Source: Mongoliibacter ruber (lineage in GTDB: Bacteria; Bacteroidota; Bacteroidia; Cytophagales; Cyclobacteriaceae). Taken from it: a stretch of 64,000 nt of DNA. The stretch lies in contig NZ_PVTR01000005.1 in NCBI RefSeq assembly GCF_003003005.1, forward strand, positions 62,001 through 126,000. The letters run 5' to 3'. Below are positions 7,998 through 14,434 of the stretch, piece after piece. The notes beneath the pieces are model-generated. The model saw only the letters and a program-made list of their open reading frames with translations, had not been told where the DNA came from and did no database searches. The first letter of the stretch is position 1; every line of letters starts with the position of its first letter. The translations under genes and the position numbers were made by a program.

Positions 7998-8717
7998 CTA
8001 TTTGAATTTTAAAAATTGCGGATTGGGTGGATCTGATTTTAAAAATACAATCATCAATATAATTATAATCCTCATCATAATCCCCAAAACACTTCCTTCT
8101 GGACCTTGGTCACCTCCGTTGAAAAATATATCAGGAACAATCTGAAGCTGAAAGAGACCTACTTGTTCCATTCCAGAAACTGGAAATCCTAACACAGGCC
8201 CTTGGATAAAATTCCAGAAAAAATGGATGGCAATTGGTACAAAAACAGTCTGGAATTTCAAAAAAGCATACCCATACATGATCCCTCCAAGAAAGTAGCT
8301 GAGCACTTCTAAAAAATTTTCAGGAAAATGGGCCAAGGAGAATAGCAATGAAGTAAGCACTAAAGCAGTTACTTTTTTCTTGCTAAAATAGATTAAACTG
8401 GAAAAAATAAAAACCCTGAAAATAAGCTCCTCAAAAATTACTGCTGACAATTCAGATGGGACGGTTTTCAGCAAAGCATGGAGATTAAAAGCCTTTTTAA
8501 TTGAAATCAGATTCCATTTGACATTAAACCAGGTCAATCCTGCAAAAAGAACAAAGATAAGTATCGGGAAAATAGCCATGATCTTTAGGTGATTATTGTC
8601 GATAAGCAAGCCAACAAAACCCCTTAGGTTTTCCCTATTGGTAACAAGTATCGCGACTCCATAGACACTTAAAGTCATGTAAAGAAAAATACTAAGGCCA
8701 AAAATCAATTCGATCAT
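7998..8717 (-). CDS. CPBP-family intramembrane metalloprotease-like protein
   Basis: A 239-residue polytopic membrane protein with the three CPBP (Abi) signatures: EELIFR (EExxxR) near residue 120, FSLAHFPEN, and IAIHFFWNFIQGP, which together form the buried metal site of the Rce1-like fold. In Gram-positive bacteriocin loci, CPBP proteins (PlnI, SkkI, PncO types) give self-immunity. Here the gene lies downstream of a set of double-glycine peptides and another CPBP gene, so an immunity or peptide-processing role is the best inference. It appears intact, unlike most of the small genes upstream. Confidence 0.85.
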   Translation of the reverse strand: MIELIFGLSIFLYMTLSVYGVAILVTNRENLRGFVGLLIDNNHLKIMAIFPILIFVLFAGLTWFNVKWNLISIKKAFNLHALLKTVPSELSAVIFEELIFRVFIFSSLIYFSKKKVTALVLTSLLFSLAHFPENFLEVLSYFLGGIMYGYAFLKFQTVFVPIAIHFFWNFIQGPVLGFPVSGMEQVGLFQLQIVPDIFFNGGDQGPEGSVLGIMMRIIIILMIVFLKSDPPNPQFLKFK

Positions 8718-8782
8718 ATTTCTTTAGGTCTTAAAATCTTAAAATAGCAACCACATAAATAGACCCTTAAAATACATAAAGA

Positions 8783-9079
8783 CTAAAAACTCATATCCAT
8801 CCATACCTTAAAAAATGGCGCCAAATTCCATAATGCATAAAGAAATATGGGCTCCAGAATCTCCTTCCTAAAATACAGATACAACAAAATTACCCCTAAA
8901 AGGACATGAGGATAAAAACTTTAAAAAAAATATTGCTTTTTCTCTCTAATCTTTACCTCAAAAACAGCGATTATTGTACCTATCAATACTTTTAAAAAAG
9001 ATATAAAAAACCAAATGGCTCCCCATTTTATAATAATCATCAATAATTCTGATGTTTTAAAATTAGGCAGTAAGACCAT
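8783..9079 (-). pseudogene. small polytopic membrane protein with an in-frame stop
   Basis: Reading from ATG at 9079 gives 52 residues (MVLLPNFKTSELLMIIIKWG, then a hydrophobic helix around FFISFLKVLIGTIIAVFE) to a TAA at 8921-8923. The same frame then continues open for 45 more codons with another membrane helix (VLLGVILLYLYFRKE, LYALWNLAPFFKVWM) to TAG at 8783. A single base change at the TAA would restore a 98-residue, two- or three-helix membrane protein. It lies between the tiny membrane protein at 9187 and the CPBP gene at 7998. The family is unknown to me; an immunity-like role is speculative. Confidence 0.5.
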
Positions 9080-9186
9080 AATTGATGGATTTAACTAAAA
9101 TTCAGAACCTTAAGAAATCACAAAGATGCCCTAAATGAGTTATCATAATCATTTATTCCATTCTTACAATTTTTCTTTATTAAGAA

Positions 9187-9309
9187 TCAAAACAAACTCC
9201 AACCTGTATTAAATCCTTTCACAAAATTATCCCAATATATTATAGAATAAATAGTTGCACACAATAAAAGTCCAACTAATAACAATGTTATCCAGAGTGA
9301 TTTTTTCAT
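9187..9309 (-). CDS. 40-residue single-helix membrane peptide
   Basis: This short gene is MKKSLWITLLLVGLLLCATI followed by YSIIYWDNFVKGFNTGWSLF: a positively charged N-terminus, one membrane helix, and a C-terminal tail with FVKGFNTGW. The counterpart in the second module, at 11499-11630, has the same size, topology and position (directly after two double-glycine peptides). A third related tail, FLDDFIKGWMEV, ends the gene at 9996-10175. In two-peptide bacteriocin operons the immunity gene occupies this position, so immunity is a reasonable inference, not a demonstrated one. Confidence 0.55.
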   Translation of the reverse strand: MKKSLWITLLLVGLLLCATIYSIIYWDNFVKGFNTGWSLF

Positions 9310-9359
9310 ATAAATTACAGCTTAAAAGGAGAGCTTTATGCGCTCCTTCCTTAAAAGAT

Positions 9360-9524
9360 TTAAATCCATCCGTTCTTTTTTAACCTTTTATACCAGGCAT
9401 AAACAAAAACACCTTCTAAAGCAACTTTTAAACCCGCCCCCACAATAACGCCATGAAGCTCTGCAAAATCTCCGTCTGCTCCTCAATTAATTGAAATTAA
9501 ATCTGAACCAGTCAATTCTTTCAT
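9360..9524 (-). pseudogene. double-glycine leader peptide (beta type), nonsense mutation inside the GG site
   Basis: The frame reads MKELTGSDLISIN, then TGA at 9483-9485, then GADGDFAELHGVIVGAG and KVALEGVFVYAWYKRLKKNG to TAA. MKELxGxxLxSINGG is a textbook double-glycine leader, and TGA differs from the glycine codon GGA by one base, so the stop falls exactly on the first glycine of the cleavage site. A good ribosome site (GGGAGG) precedes the ATG. The mature part is a 40-residue amphipathic or hydrophobic peptide with GxxxG-like spacing, as in class IIb bacteriocins. The ATG overlaps the stop of the gene at 9521 (ATGA). Confidence 0.7.
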
Positions 9525-9679
9525 ATTGCCTCCCATCCTTTTTTAATTCCTTCTATAAACCGATCTCTTTTATCATATAGATACACACAATAAGCAAATC
9601 CAGCCGTAATGGCTTCTTTTAGCCATCCCCCCTCAACTTCCTGCATCTCCTCAAAACTCAATTCTTTAAACTTTTCTAT
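9521..9679 (-). CDS. double-glycine leader peptide (alpha type), start codon changed to ATA
   Basis: The 52-codon frame encodes EKFKELSFEEMQEVEGG, a double-glycine leader, followed by a 34-residue core WLKEAITAGFAYCVYLYDKR and DRFIEGIKKGWEAI. The homologous gene at 11817-11972 begins ATG GAA AAG TTT AAG GAA; here the first codon is ATA, so the start is either lost or a rare non-ATG initiator. The next possible start inside (ATG of EEM) would remove most of the leader. Its TGA overlaps the ATG of the next peptide gene by four bases, implying coupled translation of two peptides. Confidence 0.6.
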   Translation of the reverse strand: MEKFKELSFEEMQEVEGGWLKEAITAGFAYCVYLYDKRDRFIEGIKKGWEAI

Positions 9680-9737
9680 AATTTAAATAATTTTCATTTT
9701 TCTCCCAACCTTTACCAGGCACTGGGTTTTCCCAATC

Positions 9738-9994
9738 TCAGCTTGAAGGATTCTTAGCTAGCATAGGTCCAAAAAATATGAAAGTAAAAATGGCCTTAAG
9801 AATGCTGGAACCTGTTGCGTGCTCAAAATTGGAAAATTTTCCAAAACCAAAGAATATCCTCACAAGGCCTATATAAAAAACAGCAAATAAAACTTTATGA
9901 AGAAAAGCCTTAAAAAAAAAGACAGGGTCAAGTCATTTTCCTCTTCTTGAATTGTACCAATAAGCGCAAAAGATAACAGCTTTCGTTTTGTCAA
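9738..9994 (-). pseudogene. frameshifted small membrane protein of the peptide locus
   Basis: A TTG start at 9992-9994, one base after the stop of the gene at 9996, gives LTKRKLLSFALIGTIQEEE and LTLSFF; the frame is then lost in a run of T. In the shifted frame it continues FKAFLHKVLFAVFYIGLVRI, then EHATGSSILKAIFTFIFFG and PMLAKNPSS to TGA at 9738-9740. A one-base slip in the T run restores an 85-residue protein with two membrane helices. The last part (MLAKNP) is shared with a remnant near 12040-12060 in the second module. The family is unknown. Confidence 0.5.
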
Positions 9995-9995
9995 T

Positions 9996-10175
9996 TTAAC
10001 ATGAACAATCGACTTCCATCCATCCTTTTATAAAATCGTCAAGAAATTCATGGACAAAATAGCCTAAAACAACTAATGCAAATATCTTTATGCACCAACC
10101 TTTCCATGATTTTAAAAAATGAGAACCTTTGATTTGAGGTAGGTCATTGTTCTTTATCTCATTATTATTTGCCAT
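9996..10175 (-). CDS. 59-residue single-helix membrane protein
   Basis: The gene starts MANNNEIKNNDLPQIKGSHF, with a polar N-terminus, followed by one membrane helix (IKIFALVVLGYFVHEF) and the tail LDDFIKGWMEVDCSC. The FIKGW tail resembles the tails of the tiny membrane protein at 9187 and of the double-glycine peptide at 9521 (FIEGIKKGW). It appears intact. The matching region of the second module is deleted (9765-10272 has no counterpart between 12056 and 12063). Confidence 0.55.
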   Translation of the reverse strand: MANNNEIKNNDLPQIKGSHFLKSWKGWCIKIFALVVLGYFVHEFLDDFIKGWMEVDCSC

Positions 10176-10346
10176 TTTTATTTATTTTAATACAACTTTA
10201 TAATTTTCTTTTTAAAACGCTATGTGTTTCACATTATGAATTCCAATTCATTCAGCCTCTTGATTTAATAGCTATCAACTGGGATACAGTCCCAAATTAC
10301 CCTCGCTCCGTGCATAAAAACAGCACCGAACAAAAATTTTCAAATT

Positions 10347-10445
10347 TTATGGCTCATAAAAATAAATCGCTGTAATAATCAACACCGCATTGTAAACTGC
10401 ATGAAAAATAACCGCCCATTTCATATCATGGATCAAACGGATATA
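10347..10445 (-). pseudogene. C-terminal remnant of a third CPBP gene
   Basis: The frame reads YIRLIHDMKWAVIFHAVYNA then VLIITAIYFYEP and stop. The CPBP gene at 12137-12781 ends YIRLNHGMKWAIIFHAVYNA, VLIIPAIYFYEP, so 29 of 32 residues are the same. The 3' flanks also match (10293 onward against 12083 onward). The remnant is cut at 10446, where the copy of the hutU 3' end begins, so that junction destroyed it. Confidence 0.85.
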
Positions 10446-10454
10446 GTTGTTATG

Positions 10455-10751
10455 GGCGACAGTTTCCGTGGAGCCACCTGGGTCTCCATCCACAACGGCG
10501 GCGGTGTAGGCTGGGGCGAAGTGATCAATGGTGGTTTCGGAATGCTCCTCGATGGCAGCGCAGAAGCTGACCGGAGGCTACAACCCATGCTTTTCTACGA
10601 TGTCAATAATGGGATTTCAAGAAGGGCTTGGGCCAGAAATGATGAAGCTTTATTTGCCCTCAAAAGAGAAATGGAAAGGACTCCTGGGTTGAAAGTGACG
10701 GTGCCGGAGACGGTGGATGAGGATTTGTTGGAATTTCAAGATGAAATTTAA
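10455..10751 (+). pseudogene. duplicated 3' end of hutU
   Basis: Bases 10455-10736 match 6460-6741 inside hutU with 16 mismatches in 282 by my count (about 94 percent) and no gaps. It encodes GDSFRGATWVSIHNGGG through EDLLEFQDEI. Amino-acid changes against the full gene are T to S, S to P, V to L, A to P and M to T. The frame extends upstream only through antisense of the CPBP remnant, so no functional HutU can come from it. The divergence is too high for a very recent duplication and fits DNA from a related strain. Confidence 0.85.
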
Positions 10752-10771
10752 GCCCTGTTGGTCTAATCAGT

Positions 10772-11170
10772 TTAATACCAAGAAACAGAGGGACGAAGCT
10801 TCTCTGCTGTCCATTCCAAAAGGATGATCCATAAAAATCCCAATGAAAACCCTAAAATCTTAGTATAAATTGTTACTCCCTCAGCGTCAGCTGCTCCCAG
10901 AAAATTCAAGACGATCAAGAAGACCACAGGGAAGAGATAAGGTAAAAAAGACCATTTTTCGAAGAATTTATTAGGCTTGAAAACGTACAACAAACCATAA
11001 ACCAAGGCAAACCTCAAAATCATATGCTCCTCTCCGACAATTTGCTCTAATTCAACATAAAAAATCAAGCCGGCTAATGAAACCAATACATGTAGGATAG
11101 CAATGACTCTTTTATTGGTAAAAAAGATGAGTGTTGCCTTGGATGGAAGAGTTAATTTATCATTCATCAT
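10772..11170 (-). CDS. four-helix membrane protein of unknown function
   Basis: The 132-residue product starts MMNDKLTLPSKATLIFF (either methionine could serve) and has about four membrane segments: VIAILHVLVSLAGLIFYV, ILRFALVYGLLYVF, FLPYLFPVVFLIVLNFLG and ILGFSLGFLWIILLEWTAEK. It lies between the hutU 3' copy and the second peptide module, on the same strand as the module. I do not recognise the family; the position suggests either an accessory or immunity-type membrane protein of the peptide locus or an unrelated chromosomal gene at the edge of the inserted segment. Confidence 0.6.
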   Translation of the reverse strand: MMNDKLTLPSKATLIFFTNKRVIAILHVLVSLAGLIFYVELEQIVGEEHMILRFALVYGLLYVFKPNKFFEKWSFLPYLFPVVFLIVLNFLGAADAEGVTIYTKILGFSLGFLWIILLEWTAEKLRPSVSWY

Positions 11171-11498
11171 TATTTCAATTTATCCATACTGGCATGATTG
11201 CGATTAATAATTTATACTGAAAAATAAACATTAACCAAAGAAATAAGAAAACCAACTCTTTTTTTCAAAAAGCTTGGTATTGGGCAACTAATAATGACCT
11301 TAATTTACCTTTGCTCCGTGGACAATGAAAAAGATTGAAGTGAAACGCTCACCCTTACAATAGGGGCTTGACAATATAAAATTTGCCAAATTAATTTGGA
11401 GAGGGATGAATCAGAATACAGAATGTATACAGATTATTTAATATCCTTCCCAAAAGGTACCTCTGGGGAAGGGAAGGACATTGCTTACCTAACAACCT
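11171..11498. other. intergenic gap with a hairpin
   Basis: I see no convincing gene here. The only clear structure is an inverted repeat, CCTTCCC (about 11446-11452) against GGGAAGG (about 11470-11477), just downstream of the tiny membrane protein gene on the minus strand, which could end transcription of the second peptide module. Confidence 0.35.
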
Positions 11499-11630
11499 TT
11501 AAAAGCCCAAAATTACTTGTAAAGTGTTGCCGTATCCAGATAACAATTTATCAGAATAATAGCCTAAATAAACAAAAACAAAAGCTAGGCTAATATATTT
11601 GGCTAATGATGTTTTATTTAATCCTTTCAT
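11499..11630 (-). CDS. 43-residue single-helix membrane peptide of the second module
   Basis: The gene encodes MKGLNKTSLAKYISLAFVFV then YLGYYSDKLLSGYGNTLQVI and LGF: a basic start, one membrane helix and a short tail. Its ATG overlaps the TGA of the double-glycine peptide gene at 11627 by four bases (ATGA), so translation of the two is probably coupled. The matching gene of the first module is at 9187-9309. The linkage of a tiny membrane protein directly behind the peptide pair argues for an immunity protein. Confidence 0.55.
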   Translation of the reverse strand: MKGLNKTSLAKYISLAFVFVYLGYYSDKLLSGYGNTLQVILGF

Positions 11631-11790
11631 TTAAAAATAGATTTAATTAATAAGTAAGTACTAGCAACCGGTGCTAAAACAATTAATGTTGTCAATGCCG
11701 AACCAGCACCGATTAAATAGGCCGCATCTCCAGGATCACCTCCTTTTAATTCTGTTACTTCCTCTGGTTTAAAAATACAAATTTTTTCAT
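11627..11790 (-). pseudogene. double-glycine leader peptide (beta type), frameshift in the leader
   Basis: From the end, the frame reads FKPEEVTELKGG, a double-glycine leader, then DPGDAAYLIGAGSALTTLIV and LAPVASTYLLIKSIFK to TGA. Upstream, the only ATG (11788-11790) starts MKKFVFLNQRK in another frame and stops at once. The switch lies in A and T runs, so one lost base explains it. The core shares GG, GD, GAG and AL with the peptide at 9360-9524, so they are the same member of the pair in two modules. An ATT start in the open frame cannot be excluded. Confidence 0.6.
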
Positions 11791-11816
11791 AACAAACATT
11801 TTTTAACTTGAAATTC

Positions 11817-11972
11817 TTATTTGAGTATTGCAGTCATTGTGTCAACATATCCTTTCCATACTTTATCTCTTTGATCAATAAGGTACAAGGTCAAGGGTAC
11901 TAAAGGCCACGGAGAAAAACCACCAGTAATATCCTGATATTCTCCTTTGTTTAATTCCTTAAACTTTTCCAT
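11817..11972 (-). CDS. double-glycine leader peptide (alpha type), intact
   Basis: The intact 51-residue product has an 18-residue leader MEKFKELNKGEYQDITGG and a 33-residue core FSPWPLVPLTLYLIDQRDKV with WKGYVDTMTAILK. The GG is followed by a sharp change to hydrophobic residues, as in peptides cut by C39 peptidase-containing ABC exporters. The leader matches that of the peptide at 9521-9679 (EKFKEL start, GG end), but the cores differ except for a YLxDxRD stretch. The sequence 5' of both genes is also conserved. A secreted antimicrobial or signalling peptide is inferred; no exporter lies in the window. Confidence 0.65.
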   Translation of the reverse strand: MEKFKELNKGEYQDITGGFSPWPLVPLTLYLIDQRDKVWKGYVDTMTAILK

Positions 11973-12238
11973 AATTTAAACAATTTTCATTTTCTCCCAA
12001 CCTTTACCGGGCGTTGGGTTTTCCCAATCTCAGTCTGCCGGATTCTTAGCTAGCATGATTCCTGTCAACTGATCATGATTCTAAATTACCCTCGCTCCGT
12101 GCATAAAAACAGCACAGAAAAAATATTTTTAAATTTTTATGGTTCATAAAAATAGATGGCTGGAATAATCAATACCGCATTGTAAACCGCATGGAAAATA
12201 ATCGCCCATTTCATGCCATGGTTCAAACGGATATAACT
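11946..12238. repeat. second copy of the duplicated bacteriocin-module segment
   Basis: Partner of the segment at 9653-10445. Here the two homologous blocks are directly joined at about 12057-12062, which removes the 59-residue membrane protein and most of the gene found at 9738-9994; only its last codons (IMLAKNPAD, then TGA) survive near 12028-12060. This copy is therefore the deletion derivative. Confidence 0.7.
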
Positions 12239-12781
12239 TAATACCAAACCTATGACAAACTGTGCAGCAACCAACAAAGGCACTACGTAAAAGTATTTTC
12301 CATAATCAAAATCAATGAAATTGCCCATATGGACCAAGGCAAACATAGCCGAAGAAAAATACACTACAAACTTAAGATTAGGGCTCTGTCCTTGATTGAC
12401 TTTCACATAAAGGTAGATCAAATAAATCCAAAATATGGCCAATGGGTACCATATACTGTTAATCAACAAGAGCGACAAACCTAAACTCCAGAGGATAGAG
12501 GATTTTTTCAAATCCAAATGTAACCTGTACACAGGTTCTTCTAGAATTGGGGCAAAAATAATAACAAGCACCGCTACAAGCCATTTATTCTTTTCCAAAA
12601 TCTCCAAGATTTTATGATCAAACTGATCCATACCTGCCCATTCTAAAATTAAAGCATAGGGTATCACCACTGCCAGCGTGATCAATAATAGGTAAAAGAA
12701 ATCAATGGCCTTCAGATTGTTATATGATGTCGAACGGTAAGGTGCCTTCAAAAATGACATAAGTTTTTCCAATGTTTTCAT
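12137..12781 (-). CDS. CPBP-family intramembrane metalloprotease-like protein
   Basis: A 214-residue polytopic membrane protein. CPBP motifs are EEPVYR (EExxxR, near residue 81), SAMFALVHMGNF and IFHAVYNAVLI; the expected glutamates and histidines are all present, so it is likely to be catalytically competent. It precedes the second peptide module on the same strand and is the best candidate for a self-immunity or peptide-maturation factor. A truncated paralogue (10347-10445) precedes the first module, and a third, more distant CPBP gene (7998) follows it. Confidence 0.85.
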   Translation of the reverse strand: MKTLEKLMSFLKAPYRSTSYNNLKAIDFFYLLLITLAVVIPYALILEWAGMDQFDHKILEILEKNKWLVAVLVIIFAPILEEPVYRLHLDLKKSSILWSLGLSLLLINSIWYPLAIFWIYLIYLYVKVNQGQSPNLKFVVYFSSAMFALVHMGNFIDFDYGKYFYVVPLLVAAQFVIGLVLSYIRLNHGMKWAIIFHAVYNAVLIIPAIYFYEP

Positions 12782-12841
12782 ACATTTAAAATTTAAGTAT
12801 TAGTAAAATAGTTAAAATTCGATTAGAGAAAAATCACATTA

Positions 12842-13309
12842 TCAGTTGTGACTTGAAAAATGCAAAATTGGAATAGCTGTAAAAAGCCTTGAGGGGGTAA
12901 GAGGAACCGAATTCCCTTCTAATTCCATTCGTAGCAATTTCCCCAAATCAAAAACAAATTCTTCCAATTGTGCCAATCTCTCTTCTAAACCTTGCTGCTC
13001 CAATTGGACAACCTCTGCCCTTACAATTGCCAAAATATCACCTTTTTTAACCTTTCTATTTTCAGTCATGTTCCAAGTTTCCAAACGCCCTCCTACCGAA
13101 CTCATCAGGGAATTTCTCTGAAGAGCTGACTGAAAAGTACCTCTAGATTGAACTGCAACATCCACATAGATCAAGGGCAATGCTGACACTGCAAAAAGCA
13201 TTACACCAATCAGGATGAGATAAATCATCCGAGACCTGACGGCAATGTGGGAATCATAAACTTCCACCGTTTCATTTATAACTGACGGTGGGAAAATCCT
13301 TTTTTCCAT
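12842..13309 (-). pseudogene. truncated HlyD-type membrane fusion protein
   Basis: From the ATG at 13309 the product is MEKRIFPPSVINETVEVYDS, a single membrane helix (MIYLILIGVMLFAVSALPLI), and the first half of a lipoyl-like domain (SRGTFQSALQ, GRLETW, NRKVKKGDILAIV), then the start of a coiled coil (LEQQGLEERLAQLEEF). Family members in peptide export run to about 400 residues with the second lipoyl half and beta barrel, but this one stops at 155 after an unrelated-looking tail. It would have linked an ABC peptide exporter to the outer membrane. Loss of its C-terminal part suggests that the exporter is gone or encoded elsewhere. Confidence 0.8.
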
Positions 13310-13543
13310 AAAAAATAATTTAGATTCATATAAAGCTTCACTCAATATAAATTTTAAAAATGTGGTATTTTAATTTGATGATGAAGTTAAACGTTTAATT
13401 AAACGGATATTTAACTAACCTTTCTTTTGGAAATCAAAGAAATTTTTAGAAGAGCAAATGGGATTTATTACCGGTATTCAGCCCTCAAATTCTTTTTATC
13501 CCAAACTGATTTCTCTAATTTTAAAAAATAAAACCCTCAACTC

Positions 13544-14056
13544 ATGTCTATTCCCACTACTTACCCTAGATCATTTTCACATATCGGCATTACTGTTCCT
13601 GATATAGCCAAAGCTGTTAAATTTTACACAGAAGTGATGGGTTGGTATGTCATCATGGAACCTAGCAGGGTCAAGGAAGAAAATGAATCCGCTATAGGCC
13701 AAATGTGTATTGATGTTTTTGGTGAAGGTTGGGAGTATTTTGATATCGCACACCTTTCTACTTCTGACGGAATAGGAATTGAACTGTTTTCGTTCCCTAC
13801 AATACCCACTCAAAAACCGGATTTTAACCCTTTTCAAACTGGTTTATTCCATTTTTGTGTGCAGGATCCTAATATAGAAGGCTTGGTAAAAAAGATTGTA
13901 GCCCATGGAGGTAAGCAAAGGATGCCCATCAGGGAATATTATCCAAGCGAAAAACCTTACCGCATGTGCTATGTAGAAGATCCTTTTGGGGTGGTTTTTG
14001 AAGTATACAGCCACAGTTATGAGCTTACTTATTCTTCAGGGGCCTACACTAAATAG
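13544..14056 (+). CDS. VOC-superfamily (glyoxalase-like) protein
   Basis: The 170-residue protein has the two beta-alpha-beta-beta-beta units of the vicinal oxygen chelate fold: FSHIGITVPDIAKAVKFYTE with a metal-type histidine at the start, IGIELFSFP at the end of the first unit, GLFHFCVQDPN, and YVEDPFGVVFEVYSHSYE with the closing glutamate. Glyoxalase I, dioxygenases and epimerases share this fold, so the substrate cannot be named. It stands alone, transcribed away from the bacteriocin remnant. Confidence 0.85.
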   Translation: MSIPTTYPRSFSHIGITVPDIAKAVKFYTEVMGWYVIMEPSRVKEENESAIGQMCIDVFGEGWEYFDIAHLSTSDGIGIELFSFPTIPTQKPDFNPFQTGLFHFCVQDPNIEGLVKKIVAHGGKQRMPIREYYPSEKPYRMCYVEDPFGVVFEVYSHSYELTYSSGAYTK

Positions 14057-14434
14057 CTTTCCTTTTACTTTTATTTTTTTGTACTCCAGGCTCAAATTGA
14101 AGAGATGGCTATTGTGGAATGAGCTTGATAAAAGTTGAAGAGCTATACTTGTCTTTCGCTAATAGTTTGGGTTCCTCTCATTGTTCGAATCTAGATTTGA
14201 GCATTATTTGCATTTTTTTAGAATTTGTACACGACATGAGTTTTTCAAGTACATTTTTTTATTAATTAAATGCTTTTTTTTTGTGAATTGATAATTATAT
14301 TTAGTAGGCATTTGTAAATGAACCCATTTCGATAAATTCTAAAAAATATTACCGAAAATGGAACCTTCAAAAGGTAAGCACTAACTGGTATATTTTACTT
14401 TTTATTTTCACTTTATCAACCTTAATGTACAATT
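14057..14434. other. intergenic region upstream of the subtilase
   Basis: A+T-rich, no gene seen. It must contain the promoter of the protease reading frame at 14435, but I find no element that I would call with confidence. No repeat shared with other gaps was noticed. Confidence 0.4.

Larger units (their letters stand above)
9653..10445. repeat. first copy of a duplicated bacteriocin-module segment (partner 11946-12238)
   Basis: Two blocks are shared in the same order. Block 1 is 9660-9764 against about 11953-12057 (offset 2293) and covers the start of the alpha peptide and its leader region. Block 2 is about 10273-10445 against 12063-12235 (offset 1790) and covers the end of the CPBP gene. 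The 508 bp between the blocks in this copy are missing in the other. Both blocks are roughly 85-90 percent identical by eye. Confidence 0.75.

Noticed and set aside
9360-9740. TGA recoded as sense in the small peptide genes
   Set aside because: TGA serves as a normal stop in clear genes here (for example smpB neighbours and vapB), and other lesions in the locus are frameshifts; decay is the simpler reading.
9738-9740. Loss of about 15 C-terminal residues by TGA in the membrane protein (DWENP and PGKGWEK follow in frame)
   Set aside because: The same TGA stands in the second copy near 12030, so it may be the natural stop and the following similarity just a duplicated leader of the next gene.
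10401-10751. Open frame on the plus strand as a second small HutU-like gene
   Set aside because: Its first 17 codons are antisense of a CPBP remnant and the rest is the copied hutU 3' end without the active site; it is a chance fusion.
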